The notes beneath the pieces were generated by a model, which made no database searches, had not been told where the DNA came from, and worked only from the letters and a program-made list of their open reading frames with translations. From Shewanella sp. c952 (GTDB lineage Bacteria > Pseudomonadota > Gammaproteobacteria > Enterobacterales > Shewanellaceae): a DNA stretch of 64,000 nucleotides. Position numbers and translations under genes: made by a program. The stretch spans positions 116,361-180,360 of the forward strand of contig NZ_BPEW01000006.1 in NCBI RefSeq assembly GCF_019654975.1, read 5' to 3'. Shown here piece by piece: positions 8,890 through 18,212 of the stretch; the stretch's first letter is position 1, and every line of letters starts with the position of its first letter.

Positions 8890-10068
8890 ATGCAGGACAA
8901 GTGGCAGCAAGCAACGCAGGTTATTCATGCTGGGCATATATCTAATGAACATGGTGCGCTGGTTACACCGCTATGCCAAAGTGCAACTTTTGTGTTTGAC
9001 AGTGCAGAGCAGGGCGGGGCTAGATTTGCCGGGGAGGAACCTGGCTTTATTTATACTCGTTTAGGTAATCCGACTACCGCTGAGCTAGAACGCAAAATCG
9101 CAGCACTCGAGGGCAGTGATTGTGCCGCGGCGACCGCATCGGGGATGGCGGCGGTTTCGGCCGCATTATTGGCAAATTTAAGGAGTGGCGATCACCTCGT
9201 TGCTTCTAATGCTGTCTACGGCTGTACGTTTGCGTTGATGAACTCACAGCTCGCCAAATTTGGTATAGAGGTGAGTTTAGTCGATTTTAGTGATCTCGAT
9301 GAAATTGAAGTGGCTATCAAACCCAATACTAAAGTCATATTTTGTGAAACCCCAGTTAATCCCCATCTAAAGGTGTTCAATCTTGATGCCATTGCCCGTA
9401 TAGCAAAAGCACATAAGCTGGTTAGTGTGGTTGATAACACGTTTATGACCCCGTTGCTGCAACAACCAATAAAACACGGTATTGATATTGTGATCCATAG
9501 TGCTACTAAGTACCTCAATGGACATGGCGATGTGATTGCGGGAGTGGTGTGTGCAAGCCGTGAGCAGATGGACGTGATTAAGTATGAGGTGCTTAAAGAC
9601 ATTGGTGGGGTTATTTCTCCTCACGATGCTTGGCTCATCCTACGTGGCCTTAAAACTCTCGATGTCAGATTACAGCGTCACTGTGATAGCGCTGAACGTG
9701 TGGCAGAGTTTTTAGAGCGGCATGTAAACGTATCAAAGGTTTATTACCCTGGACTAAAAAGTCACAATGGAAATGCGCTTATTGGGCATCAAATGAAACG
9801 AGCTGGTGGCGTAATAGCCTTTGAACTCGATGCGGATCTGCAAGCTTCTATTAAGTTTGTAAATCAGTTAGAGCTGTTCTCTATTGCCGTGAGCCTAGGA
9901 GATGCTGAGTCACTAATTCAGCATCCGGCGTCAATGACACACTCACCTTATACGCTCGATGAAAGAGAAAAGGCGGGAATAACGGACAATCTACTGCGGA
10001 TTTCAATCGGATTGGAAGCCGTTGAAGATATTATTTCTGCGCTCGATAAAGGATTAACTGCGTTATAA
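8890..10068 (+). CDS. megL: Methionine gamma-lyase
   Basis: Cytoplasmic PLP enzyme of the Cys/Met metabolism family that cleaves L-methionine to methanethiol, 2-oxobutyrate and ammonia; 392 aa from the ATG at 8890. I chose this start because GGGAG precedes it; a longer frame from 8818 would add 24 unlikely residues. The PLP-binding SATKY motif has its lysine near residue 207. VYGCTFAL near residue 110 carries the cysteine that distinguishes methionine gamma-lyases from most cystathionine enzymes. The gene stands alone behind a palindrome-rich region and ends at a strong bidirectional terminator. Cystathionine gamma-synthase or homocysteine lyase activity is the alternative. Confidence 0.88.
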   Translation: MQDKWQQATQVIHAGHISNEHGALVTPLCQSATFVFDSAEQGGARFAGEEPGFIYTRLGNPTTAELERKIAALEGSDCAAATASGMAAVSAALLANLRSGDHLVASNAVYGCTFALMNSQLAKFGIEVSLVDFSDLDEIEVAIKPNTKVIFCETPVNPHLKVFNLDAIARIAKAHKLVSVVDNTFMTPLLQQPIKHGIDIVIHSATKYLNGHGDVIAGVVCASREQMDVIKYEVLKDIGGVISPHDAWLILRGLKTLDVRLQRHCDSAERVAEFLERHVNVSKVYYPGLKSHNGNALIGHQMKRAGGVIAFELDADLQASIKFVNQLELFSIAVSLGDAESLIQHPASMTHSPYTLDEREKAGITDNLLRISIGLEAVEDIISALDKGLTAL

Positions 10069-10084
10069 ATTGGAGTCATTCAAG

Positions 10085-10126
10085 CAGTAAAGCCGCTGTA
10101 AGTGTTCACTTACAGCGGCTTTACTG
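10085..10126. terminator. Bidirectional terminator between megL and the DASS transporter
   Basis: A perfect 20-bp stem with a TT loop (CAGTAAAGCCGC ... GCGGCTTTACTG) lies between two convergent genes. Short A/T stretches inside both arms can serve either strand. Confidence 0.85.
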
Positions 10127-10177
10127 ACTCAATCAAATTGCGTTATTAGTTAAACGCTAGAGTTGATCTCGGAAGCG

Positions 10178-11572
10178 CTAAATATTCCAGAAGGTGTGCG
10201 CAATAATGTAAAGCGCAAACATACTGATAAAGTTAATAATAACACCGGCTCGCATCATCTCGGACTGCTTAATGTAGCCTGAGCCATAAACGATGGCGTT
10301 GGGTGGTGTGGCGACTGGCAGCATAAATGCGCAAGAAGCTGCAATACCAATGAGGACTGACAGCATCACAGGTGATAGTCCCAGCGCTTCTGCAATAGCA
10401 GCAAATACGGGTACTAAAAGTGCTGCACTGGCGGTATTACTGGCAAACTCAGTCAGCATGACAACAAATGCTATTACAGCAAAAATAAATAATGCCATGT
10501 GAGCATTGCCAAATATATCGGTAACCCAATGGGCCAAAAATACACTCGTCCCAGTAGCTTTAAGTACAGCACTTAACGTGAGGCCACCGCCAAATAGAAT
10601 TAATACGCCCCAATCGGTCGTTGACTCAATTTTTTTCCATTGCACTAATCCAAGTCCCGCGAGGGTCACAACAGCGCTAAGCGCCACAACGGTATCAAAC
10701 TTAGAGATGCCGCCCAATGCCTGTGAAAGCGGCTTACTAAATATCCAGCAACAAACTGTTGTGATGAATATAAGTAGTGTTAATTTACCTTGGAAAGTCA
10801 GTGATTGCTTTTCGGCTTTTACTTCGCAGATCATCGACAGATCGGGCTTTAAATATAAGTAAAGGCCCACTAACATCAGCGGCAGCATGATAGCGACAGT
10901 GATTAAACCGAACTCTAGCCAATCGCTAAAAGATAAACCGACTTGAGCGGCAGCAATCGCATTCGGTGGGCTACCCACTAATGTACCAATACCACCAATA
11001 TTTGCAGAATAAGCAATACCGAGAAGTAAGAATAGATAAGTACTTTTATGTTTAGTTATGTCTATCTGATGCAAAATCCCAAGTGCAAGGGGCAGCATCA
11101 TTGCGGTGGTAGCCGTGTTGCTTATCCACATCGACAGTAATGCTGTGATCCCAAATAGCATGACACAGGCTACAGATAACCGGCCTTTAGATGCCATGAG
11201 TACTTTCTGCGCAATCAGTCGGTCTATCCCTTGATGATTCAAGGCCGCAGCCAATACGAATCCGCCAAAGAAAAGATAGATGATGGGGTTGGCAAAATGG
11301 CTCATCGCAGCTTGTGTTTCAAACACACCAAAGAGCACCGCGAGTATCGGGATCATAATAGCGGTAATACTGATGTGTATTGCTTCTGTTAGCCACAATA
11401 TGGCTGCAAAGGTCAGCAAAGCGAGTCCAGTATTAACTCCCTGTTCAAAAGGGAGAAAATTATACATCAGGAAAAGCAATACTATATCTGCGGCTAGTAT
11501 TATTAGCTTTTTCTGTTGAGCAGTAATGCTACTGCTGATTGGATTAGGTGCTTCTGTAGAGTCTAATGACAT
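10178..11572 (-). CDS. DASS (SLC13) family sodium-coupled anion transporter
   Basis: Inner-membrane transporter, 464 aa, of the divalent anion:sodium symporter family. About 11 hydrophobic segments are evident. The two family SNT motifs are present: WISNTATTAMM (near residue 150) and EFASNTASAAL (near residue 380). Each is followed by a proline-rich substrate loop, the second being VATPPNAIVYGSG. Substrates in the family are sulfate, succinate, malate or citrate, and the sequence alone does not decide. It is convergent with megL and not in an operon. Confidence 0.9.
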   Translation of the reverse strand: MSLDSTEAPNPISSSITAQQKKLIILAADIVLLFLMYNFLPFEQGVNTGLALLTFAAILWLTEAIHISITAIMIPILAVLFGVFETQAAMSHFANPIIYLFFGGFVLAAALNHQGIDRLIAQKVLMASKGRLSVACVMLFGITALLSMWISNTATTAMMLPLALGILHQIDITKHKSTYLFLLLGIAYSANIGGIGTLVGSPPNAIAAAQVGLSFSDWLEFGLITVAIMLPLMLVGLYLYLKPDLSMICEVKAEKQSLTFQGKLTLLIFITTVCCWIFSKPLSQALGGISKFDTVVALSAVVTLAGLGLVQWKKIESTTDWGVLILFGGGLTLSAVLKATGTSVFLAHWVTDIFGNAHMALFIFAVIAFVVMLTEFASNTASAALLVPVFAAIAEALGLSPVMLSVLIGIAASCAFMLPVATPPNAIVYGSGYIKQSEMMRAGVIINFISMFALYIIAHTFWNI

Positions 11573-11958
11573 TTGTCAGTCCATTATTATTGTCGATTGA
11601 AACACTCTAGAGCAGTCGTGATTAACTTCAAAATGAGTTGAGTTGTTATTATCTAACAAAACTGAAGCGCCACTAAAGTGATGCGGGGCGCATAAAGTGG
11701 GTAAGTTTGAGCTGTGTGTGTAAAGTGCGTTTGCGACTTACAAATTTATCCGTCAAACGGAATCGATTTGAATACTTATTTAGAATAATTGAAAGTTTAT
11801 TTGTAAGGTCGTTTTGTGATCTTGATCGCTGCGTAAAACTTTAGCGTGAGATGTTGGTCGGTTTGTGGCGCATTTCGTGGGTGTGATCTACATTTTGCAA
11901 CGTAACCAAGGAGACGGAGTGAGGTTACCAACTAATGGAACATACAAGGATATACTCA
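11573..11958. other. Intergenic region between two divergent genes
   Basis: This 386-bp AT-rich spacer separates the minus-strand DASS gene from the plus-strand HhH gene. It must hold both promoters, but I could not assign a convincing -35/-10 pair, CRP site or FNR site. GTGATCT occurs near 11816 and 11882, without matching second half-sites. Confidence 0.5.
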
Positions 11959-12270
11959 ATGAATAAGAAATTAATACCAGCTTTATTACTTACCAGCCTA
12001 ATGTCATTTTCATCAGCACAAGCAGCAGTTGACAACGTTGCTGCCGAAACTAATAAAGCATCTACTCAAAAGAGTGCACAGATTATTAGCATCAATTCTG
12101 CCAACGTTGCTCAATTATCGACGCTAAAAGGTGTTGGTGATTCCAAAGCGAAAGCAATAGTGGACTACCGAGCGACACATGGTAAGTTTGGCTCAATCAG
12201 TGACCTATCAAATGTAAAAGGTATCGGTGAAAAGCTGATAGAACAAAATAAGGCAGTGTTGAGTCTGTAG
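11959..12270 (+). CDS. Secreted ComEA-type helix-hairpin-helix protein
   Basis: Small periplasmic protein of 103 aa. A signal peptide (residues 1-22, ending SSAQA) is followed by a short linker and two helix-hairpin-helix motifs with LKGVGDSKAKAIVDYR and VKGIGEKLIEQN, the arrangement of the ComEA C-terminal DNA-binding domain. In the family such proteins bind double-stranded DNA in the periplasm during uptake. The start at 11959 was chosen over 11935 because it begins a standard signal peptide and has AAGGA eight bases upstream. It is monocistronic, with no other competence gene adjacent apart from a ComFB-like protein 700 bp away. Confidence 0.85.
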   Translation: MNKKLIPALLLTSLMSFSSAQAAVDNVAAETNKASTQKSAQIISINSANVAQLSTLKGVGDSKAKAIVDYRATHGKFGSISDLSNVKGIGEKLIEQNKAVLSL

Positions 12271-12453
12271 CGATATCGTTTTATGCAGGCAGTTCTGGAT
12301 AAATAAGCCTTCTATTGAAGGCTTTTGTCTATAGAATCAGCGATTGAACCAAAAGTAGCGGCTGAAACTCGATAATGACTTGCTTGGATTCGATTCATGG
12401 TAGATAATGCTGCCGTTCTTGAGAGCAACTGCTTTCAACGAAATCAGTGGTGA

Positions 12454-12551
12454 CCCTAGGGTCCCCCCGCAATGATAACTTGTGAACTCGGCCAGGCCTG
12501 GAAGGGAGCAACCGCAGCAAGTGACTCATGTGCCGGGGTGTGGCTCTAGGG
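12454..12551 (+). ncRNA. ffs: Signal recognition particle RNA (4.5S RNA)
   Basis: About 98 nt forming one long hairpin. The 5' CCCTAG region pairs with CTAGGG at the end. The apical part holds the conserved Ffh-binding core, GGCCAGGCCTGGAAGGGAGC followed by AACCGCAGCA, very close to the bacterial small SRP RNA consensus. The RNA works with Ffh and FtsY in co-translational membrane targeting. The exact ends are set by the terminal pairing and may be off by a few bases. Confidence 0.93.
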
Positions 12552-12636
12552 AAACCTCCAAATCCTTTCTAGTTGTAACTCTCTTAGCTGTTATCTTTAT
12601 AAATCTTAGACTTTTTGCGCTCAGCCAAATATTAAT

Positions 12637-12683
12637 AGTGACTCATGTGGTTCTTACCAATGTGGTGTGGCTCTAGGGAAACC
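12637..12683 (+). repeat. Partial, decayed duplicate of the 3' arm of ffs
   Basis: AGTGACTCATGTG (12637-12649) and GGTGTGGCTCTAGGGAAACC (12664-12683) repeat, base for base, the 3' strand of the SRP RNA and its immediate flank at 12520-12532 and 12537-12556. In the real gene the two blocks are 4 bases apart; here 14 unrelated bases separate them. The Ffh-binding core is absent, so this copy cannot be a working SRP RNA. Confidence 0.88.
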
Positions 12684-12715
12684 AGCAAATATTCTGTAAG
12701 CTTGCCATTATTGTG

Positions 12716-12982
12716 TTAAGCCTCTTTTTTTTGATTTGCCTTCAAAAATGCTCTAGATTCTTCTAATGCTTGTTGGATCTCCGACTTCATTTTGGTTAGC
12801 TCGGCATAATCTTCAAAGAAGTAGGTATCAACCAAATGTCGAATATATCGAGTCGGTAATTTATTCAGTGTAATACAGCATAGATCTGCAAGATAATCTG
12901 CAGGTAACTCATCTAACAGTCCTTCGTCTGAAAGCATCTCAAGTAACAGAACTTCGTAGTAATTTCTTATCTCTAATTGCAT
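12716..12982 (-). CDS. ComFB-like small protein
   Basis: Cytoplasmic protein of 88 aa resembling the late-competence ComFB family: an N-terminal EIRNYYEVLLLEML, then DLCCITLNKLPTRYIRH, the family's ALNxLPxxY-type motif. The start is the ATG at 12982, preceded by GGGAG at good spacing; a TTG at 13015 is less likely. Some ComFB-family proteins have been reported to bind cyclic di-nucleotides, but I cannot see whether this one does. It lies 48 bp downstream of the HDAC-family gene on the same strand. Confidence 0.65.
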   Translation of the reverse strand: MQLEIRNYYEVLLLEMLSDEGLLDELPADYLADLCCITLNKLPTRYIRHLVDTYFFEDYAELTKMKSEIQQALEESRAFLKANQKKEA

Positions 12983-13030
12983 ATACTTCTCCCAGAGTAA
13001 TCCCTGATGCTCCAATCTATAAACCTATTT

Positions 13031-13945
13031 TTAGAGGCCAACCCCAAAAACTGAATTAGCGGCTAAAAATAGTTGGCTATGTCGAATATTCAATAGCTCC
13101 TGTTCATTACTGTATCCCCCTCCAATCACACAAGCAATGGGTATTTTGGCTGAATATGCTTGCTGTATTACCGACTTGTCGCGGGCATAAATCCCTTCAG
13201 TGCTGATATTAAGGTAGCCAAGGTTGTCATCAGTATGAATATCGACACCGGCATCATAAATAATAAGGTCGGGCTGATGTAGGCGAATAAGGTAGTTAAG
13301 AGTTTGACTTACAGTTTCTAAGTAGTGTTTATCGGCAGTACCGCGAGCAAGTTCTATATCGTAATCAGATTGCTGCTTACGGGCAGGGAAATTCTGCTGG
13401 CAATGAATAGAGCAAGTGATGATGTTATCAAAAGCAGCAGCGGTTGTAGCTGTGCCATCACCCTGGTGCACATCACAGTCAAAAATGAGTACCTTGTCTA
13501 TGTCTGGTTGCTTTAAAGCTTGTTGAGCTGCATAAGTTAAATCATTGAAAATGCAAAAGCCGCTGCCAAAATGATGATGGGCGTGGTGGTAGCCTCCACT
13601 TAAATGGATGGCGCAGCCATATTCTATGGCTTTTATGCAGGTTAAGTCAGTACCCGCGACAGAGCGCAATGTTCTTTCTAATAGGGACTTGCTCCAAGGA
13701 AATCCAATGCGTCGCATTGATTTGGCATCAAGTGTGCCATTGATGAATTGACTTACGTAGTTGCTGCAGTGTGTTTCAGTTAATGCTTGTTGTGTCACTG
13801 CTTGTGCAGCGCAAAATTGAGATGGTTGTGCGATCCCTTGCTGTAATAAATACTGGTATAGATAAAGGTATTTAGTTGCAGGGAAGCGGTGTTTGGAGGG
13901 TAACGCCAGCTTAGAATAGCTGGCGTGATAGATCAGCGGTAGCAT
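13031..13945 (-). CDS. Histone-deacetylase-family hydrolase
   Basis: Cytoplasmic zinc amidohydrolase of the HDAC/AcuC/AphA superfamily, 304 aa. Visible elements are a tandem-histidine region GGYHHAHHHFGSGFCIFND (near residue 118), the metal-binding IFDCDVHQGDGTA (near residue 150, with D and H ligands), a distal YDAGVDIHTDD ligand and a C-terminal GGGY. Bacterial members deacetylate acetylated lysines, acetylpolyamines or small molecules; the substrate here is unknown. It heads a minus-strand pair with the ComFB-like gene. Confidence 0.9.
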   Translation of the reverse strand: MLPLIYHASYSKLALPSKHRFPATKYLYLYQYLLQQGIAQPSQFCAAQAVTQQALTETHCSNYVSQFINGTLDAKSMRRIGFPWSKSLLERTLRSVAGTDLTCIKAIEYGCAIHLSGGYHHAHHHFGSGFCIFNDLTYAAQQALKQPDIDKVLIFDCDVHQGDGTATTAAAFDNIITCSIHCQQNFPARKQQSDYDIELARGTADKHYLETVSQTLNYLIRLHQPDLIIYDAGVDIHTDDNLGYLNISTEGIYARDKSVIQQAYSAKIPIACVIGGGYSNEQELLNIRHSQLFLAANSVFGVGL

Positions 13946-13956
13946 GCTCTAATTGC

Positions 13957-14664
13957 TTAAAGTTGTTTGATAGCCCAGCTCATGAACTCTTTACGGGTTT
14001 TTTCATCAGCGTGAAGCCACCAGTATTGTAACATTTGCTCAGCTTTTGCTGCGTCATCAGCGGTAGTGACCGTTTTATTCGCTGCAGCAGCTGTAACTGC
14101 CGTTGCTGCAACAGCTGGTGAAGCTTTACTTACTGGCGCGGTTGGCGCTGAAGATGCCACACCGACTGCTGCGCCTGTTGCTACGGCTGCTTCCACATCG
14201 ACATCGGTTGCGGAGTTACCACTAAATAGGCGAGAAACAAATGATTCTTCAGCGATATTGGTCTGCTTTACTTGGTAGTTTACGCTGCCATTATCTTTAC
14301 GAGTAATAACCACTTGAGGTGATTTAGCAAACTTATTCGGGTGCTTAACAAAGTCACCATCAGCTGGTTTCAGGTGATATTCATAATCACCGTCAACATT
14401 AAGCGTAATAATAAAAGGGGAGGATTTTATGTTGGTCTCACTATCGCTAAAGTCATCTTCGACAAGATCGTTATAGCGAATGGCAATTTTGTGGGTGCCG
14501 TTGTCCAGTTCAAGCTCAGATTTGTGGTTAAACAAACTGGTTTCAACTTCTTTTCCATCAAGCGCAATATACTCAAATGCCATAGGAATATTTAAATTTG
14601 CAGCAAATGCCGCAGAGGAACCACATAAAGCGAGAATTGCGGTGATGGGTAGTAGCGGTTTCAT
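13957..14664 (-). CDS. DUF2057 periplasmic protein
   Basis: Exported protein of 235 aa with a signal peptide (cleavage after AAFAA, about residue 22). The DUF2057 domain covers residues 25-115 and predicts a beta-rich fold, including [15 protein letters not shown]. An Ala/Val/Thr-rich low-complexity linker occupies about 160-200. The last 25 residues ([22 protein letters not shown]) form a helix. AAGGAG precedes the ATG. Family members are widespread in gammaproteobacteria; YccT of E. coli is the known relative and has no firmly established function. Confidence 0.8.
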   Translation of the reverse strand: MKPLLPITAILALCGSSAAFAANLNIPMAFEYIALDGKEVETSLFNHKSELELDNGTHKIAIRYNDLVEDDFSDSETNIKSSPFIITLNVDGDYEYHLKPADGDFVKHPNKFAKSPQVVITRKDNGSVNYQVKQTNIAEESFVSRLFSGNSATDVDVEAAVATGAAVGVASSAPTAPVSKASPAVAATAVTAAAANKTVTTADDAAKAEQMLQYWWLHADEKTRKEFMSWAIKQL

Positions 14665-14673
14665 TGTTGCTCC

Positions 14674-15336
14674 TTAACGATTTTGGCTCTTAAAAGGTCG
14701 CTCGAATAATTGGATACGATCTTCAATATAGCTAGTAGCTTGCCGACACTTTCCGAGGCGAGAGTGTTGAGCAAGGATCTCATTCTGTAGCTTGATTTTG
14801 TCAGCACTATGACAGTTTTCAAGAGAAGATTGCAAATTTTCAATTTTTTGTTCAATAATTTTAGCCCAGTTCAAATGTTTGTTAAGTTCTTCATACAGTT
14901 GATGGCTATTTTGCATGACATTTGATGCGATCCAGCTAAAACCACTTTGTTGATGAGCCTTAGTTCCCCGCTTAATAGCATGTGCTCGACGTGTACGTTT
15001 TTGCTGCTCTAATGATTTGATATTGATATTCGTGGTAGAGAGCGCTCTGCGCACTGCACTAAATCGGTCTTGGATTTTCTCACAGCTAGAGATAATCGTA
15101 TGATGCGAGCGATTTGCATTAAGCAGCTGTTGTAGCTGGGCTATGTTTTTAGATAACTGATCGATACAAGGTTTAAGTTGAGCGCCTTCTTGTATAAAGA
15201 GCTCATTGTTAAAACGCTCTACATCTTGCATCATTTTGCGTTGCCCTGGCGGCAGGGCAGCATCATGCTGTAATACGTCTTGTTCTAATTGTTTTAATTG
15301 CTGCTTGAGCTTATTGATGAGTTCATTGGTGTTCAT
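14674..15336 (-). CDS. priC: Primosomal replication protein N'' (PriC)
   Basis: Helical DNA-binding replication-restart factor of 220 aa. In the family PriC recognises abandoned forks with SSB and helps reload DnaB through DnaC. The sequence is nearly all helical, with conserved RFNNELF near residue 45, DRFSAVRRAL and LYEELNKHLNWAKIIEQKI. The start at 15336 overlaps the upstream permease stop as ATGA, which is why I prefer it to the TTG five codons upstream. It is longer than the E. coli protein (about 175 aa). Confidence 0.85.
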   Translation of the reverse strand: MNTNELINKLKQQLKQLEQDVLQHDAALPPGQRKMMQDVERFNNELFIQEGAQLKPCIDQLSKNIAQLQQLLNANRSHHTIISSCEKIQDRFSAVRRALSTTNINIKSLEQQKRTRRAHAIKRGTKAHQQSGFSWIASNVMQNSHQLYEELNKHLNWAKIIEQKIENLQSSLENCHSADKIKLQNEILAQHSRLGKCRQATSYIEDRIQLFERPFKSQNR

Positions 15337-16106
15337 GCCCAAGCACTCCAAGCTAACTGAGCAGCAATAAGTAAAATCATGGTGACGAAAATAGGCCGAA
15401 TAAAGGGGAGTCCAAATTTAATGGCTGAATGCGCACCTATATACGAGCCAATCATCATACAAACCCCCATCGCTAGCCCAATGGCTAAATGTACCTGACC
15501 CATAATTAAAAATATAATCAACGACGTTAAATTACTGGTAAAAGTCATCGCTCGAGCAAGCCCTAAGCTATAAAGCAATGGCAACTTATGCATACCGGTG
15601 CTGGTTACCGTCCAAAATGCACCTATACCAGGTCCAGCAAAGCCATCGTAGAACCCAAGCGGCAGACCTTGTAGCCACTGTTTAAACTTACTTTTGGGCT
15701 TCACTGGAATTTCACAGTTTTTGCAACCCATGGCATTGGGCTGAAAAAGAGTATAGATAGCAATAGCAATAATTATCAGTGGTAACCACTTTTCTAGCCA
15801 TTGATTATCGATTATCGAAACGATAAAAGTACCGATAACCGCGCCGATAAAAGTGGCTATAAATGTGTGATACCAAAGGCTAGGAGAGAATAGCCTTTGC
15901 TTATAATAAGTGTACGCAGCCATTGATGAGCCAAAGCAAGCTGCTAGCTTATTGGTAGCCAGTGCCATGTGAGGTGGTACCCCCATGGTGAGCAAAGCAG
16001 GTATTGATAGCAGTCCTCCGCCGCCAGCAACCGCGTCGATAAATCCTGCTATTAACCCTATCAATGCCAGTAAAGCCCAGCTACTCGGGTCTAGTATTAA
16101 GTCCAA
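15333..16106 (-). CDS. TauE/SafE-family membrane permease (YfcA-like)
   Basis: Inner-membrane protein of 257 aa, eight predicted helices in two repeats. Repeat one contains GLIAGFIDAVAGGGGLLSIPALL and repeat two LGFYDGFAGPGIGAFW, the family hallmarks. Members export sulfite, sulfonates or related organic anions; E. coli YfcA is the nearest well-known relative. Translation appears to start at TTG, with AGGA upstream. It overlaps priC, 8 bp separate it from the end of dinG, and dinG-permease-priC form one minus-strand operon. A paralogue lies at 36043-36816. Confidence 0.85.
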   Translation of the reverse strand: MDLILDPSSWALLALIGLIAGFIDAVAGGGGLLSIPALLTMGVPPHMALATNKLAACFGSSMAAYTYYKQRLFSPSLWYHTFIATFIGAVIGTFIVSIIDNQWLEKWLPLIIIAIAIYTLFQPNAMGCKNCEIPVKPKSKFKQWLQGLPLGFYDGFAGPGIGAFWTVTSTGMHKLPLLYSLGLARAMTFTSNLTSLIIFLIMGQVHLAIGLAMGVCMMIGSYIGAHSAIKFGLPFIRPIFVTMILLIAAQLAWSAWA

Positions 16107-16114
16107 TCGTTGTC

Positions 16115-18187
16115 CTATTCAATAACACGTCGAAAAGGTGGTAGGGCATCTAATAGAGATTTTCCATAACGCTTGGTCACTAAGCGCCTATCTAAAATAG
16201 AAATTCGGCCATAATCCTGTTCTTTTCGGAGTAATCTACCACAACTTTGTACCAGTTTGCGCGAAGCATCTGGGATTGTGAGTTGCAAAAAGGGATTTCC
16301 ACCTTTTATTTTAATATATTCTGAGTGAGCTTGCTCTACAGGGGAAGTCGGCACGGCAAAGGGGAGTTTAGTTATGATGAGATTTGTTAAGTAATCCCCC
16401 GGTAGATCGAGTCCTTCTGAAAAACTGCCAGTACCAAAGATAATACTTGGTTTGGCGTCATCACAAAGGGCTTTGTGCTGCTTTAAGATCTCTTGTCGTG
16501 GCAAGGTACCTTGAATGAGTAGGCTTGTTTTGATTTTATTTTCAACCAGATCCGCCACTTTTTCCATCTGCCAGTAAGATGCAAATAGAACTAAGCTTGC
16601 CATCTCATCTTCAACAAGCGCGATAATCTGTTTTGCCAGCTCATCGGTATAGTTGTCATGGGTTGGTTCTGTATCCATTTGTGGTAGAAACAGCGTGGCA
16701 TTTTGTTCAAAATCAAACGGTGAGTCGAGCGCAAGGTATCGGCTACCGTCATTAATGGATAGACCGACTTGATGAGTAAAATGGTTAAAATTGTTTAGAG
16801 CTCTCAGTGTAGCGCTACACAGCACAACCCCTGCAGCTTTATCCCAAAGTAAGTTCTCAAGCATAAAGCCAACTTCAATCGGTGAAGCACTGAATAAATA
16901 ATCCGATTGTTTACCAGTTAGTTGTTCTATCCAGCGAGCCATTGGTGCGCCTTTAGGACTATCTTGTTTGGCCATCATCTTCCACAGCTTTTGTAAATTC
17001 TCGATACGCTGCAGCATAAAGCCAGTTTCTGACAGTAATGCTTCTGATTGATGTTTAGGGATATCGCCATCTTTTATCGCCTCATTGAGCAGGGCGAGCA
17101 TTTTGTTAAACTGTTTAAGGGCTACATTAGAGGCAGTGGCTAAGTTTTCTGCGAGAATAAGTAGAGCGGGTGGCAGTTTGCCGTGTTCGAAACGAAAGCG
17201 GTTTTCAGGATTATCGAACTGTTTAGCTTGGCCATCACAAAAATGGGCGACCTGATTAAGTAAACCACTGATATCGCCAATATGGTCAAGCATTGCTTGC
17301 GCCGGGGCAATAATATAATTGCTCTTAATCTGGTTTTGCAGCTTCGAAGTCGTTTTGGTTAGCTTTTCTAGCCAGTCTGTGGCACCTCGAATTGTGGCTT
17401 GTGCACTACTAAAATCACGAGCAACGATAGGCAGATGATGTGCTTCATCAATGACATAATAGAGATCTTCAGGATCGGGCAAAATAACACCGCCACCGAG
17501 TTCTAAATCTGCAAATAATAAGCTGTGGTTAGCAATCAGTACATCCCAAGTGTCTATGTCTTCGCGTGCTTTATGAAACGGGCAGTTTCTATGGCTGGCA
17601 AGTTGTTTGTGACAGCTGTGTTTATCACAGGCTATTTGTTGCCATAGATGATCAGGCAGTGGTTTAGTGAGCGTATCGCGCTCACCATTCCAACGGGACT
17701 CCTTATAATCTTTAAGCAGTCCTTCGAGCATATCGACCTGGCTTTGATCGGGCTTTGATTGCCACATTGCCATTTGGTTGCTGTTGTCTGGACCAACAAG
17801 CATCTCTAGCTTTGATAAACACACATAACGCTGACGTCCTTTGACTAATCCAAAGGTGAAATCTAGTCCTGAGTGCTGCAGGAAAAAGGGCAGGTCTTTG
17901 TGCAGTAACTGCTCTTGCAACGCTACAGTCGCCGTTGCTATACAGACCTTTTTCTTACTGGCTAATGCCAGTGGGATAGTCCCTAGAATATATGCCAGTG
18001 ACTTACCAATACCAGTACCTGCTTCTACCACTATTATTCGGCGCTGCTTATCGTATTCACCCGCAAGCGTTTTCGAGATCTCCGCGACGATATAGTTCTG
18101 TTCTCGCCGAGAGCGAAAGTTGGGCAAAGACGAAGCGATGCCTTTATATATAGTACGGATCTGGGTTTTAACGTCTGCAGATAACAT
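16115..18187 (-). CDS. dinG: ATP-dependent DNA helicase DinG
   Basis: XPD/Rad3-like superfamily 2 helicase, 690 aa, that unwinds 5'-3' and resolves R-loops and damaged structures. The motifs are Walker A EAGTGIGKS near residue 55, an iron-sulfur cluster set (the RYVC cysteine near residue 120, then CDKHSCHKQLASHRNC near 200), DEAH in YVIDEAHHL near 245, and C-terminal motif VI SCGRLLRKEQDYGR. I chose the ATG at 18187. The upstream start at 18220 would place the LexA box inside the gene. It is divergent from polB across that box, so SOS induction is likely. Confidence 0.92.
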   Translation of the reverse strand: MLSADVKTQIRTIYKGIASSLPNFRSRREQNYIVAEISKTLAGEYDKQRRIIVVEAGTGIGKSLAYILGTIPLALASKKKVCIATATVALQEQLLHKDLPFFLQHSGLDFTFGLVKGRQRYVCLSKLEMLVGPDNSNQMAMWQSKPDQSQVDMLEGLLKDYKESRWNGERDTLTKPLPDHLWQQIACDKHSCHKQLASHRNCPFHKAREDIDTWDVLIANHSLLFADLELGGGVILPDPEDLYYVIDEAHHLPIVARDFSSAQATIRGATDWLEKLTKTTSKLQNQIKSNYIIAPAQAMLDHIGDISGLLNQVAHFCDGQAKQFDNPENRFRFEHGKLPPALLILAENLATASNVALKQFNKMLALLNEAIKDGDIPKHQSEALLSETGFMLQRIENLQKLWKMMAKQDSPKGAPMARWIEQLTGKQSDYLFSASPIEVGFMLENLLWDKAAGVVLCSATLRALNNFNHFTHQVGLSINDGSRYLALDSPFDFEQNATLFLPQMDTEPTHDNYTDELAKQIIALVEDEMASLVLFASYWQMEKVADLVENKIKTSLLIQGTLPRQEILKQHKALCDDAKPSIIFGTGSFSEGLDLPGDYLTNLIITKLPFAVPTSPVEQAHSEYIKIKGGNPFLQLTIPDASRKLVQSCGRLLRKEQDYGRISILDRRLVTKRYGKSLLDALPPFRRVIE

Positions 18188-18212
18188 GAATGCACTGGTC
18201 CAGTAAATAATG

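Noticed and set aside
10085..10126. Large palindrome considered as an integration or regulator site
   Set aside because: Its place between convergent genes and the A/T-rich arms are explained by a bidirectional terminator.
12482..12676. Plus-strand open frame of 64 codons across the SRP RNA
   Set aside because: It lies wholly over ffs and its partial duplicate, has no ribosome binding site, and its product has no recognisable features.
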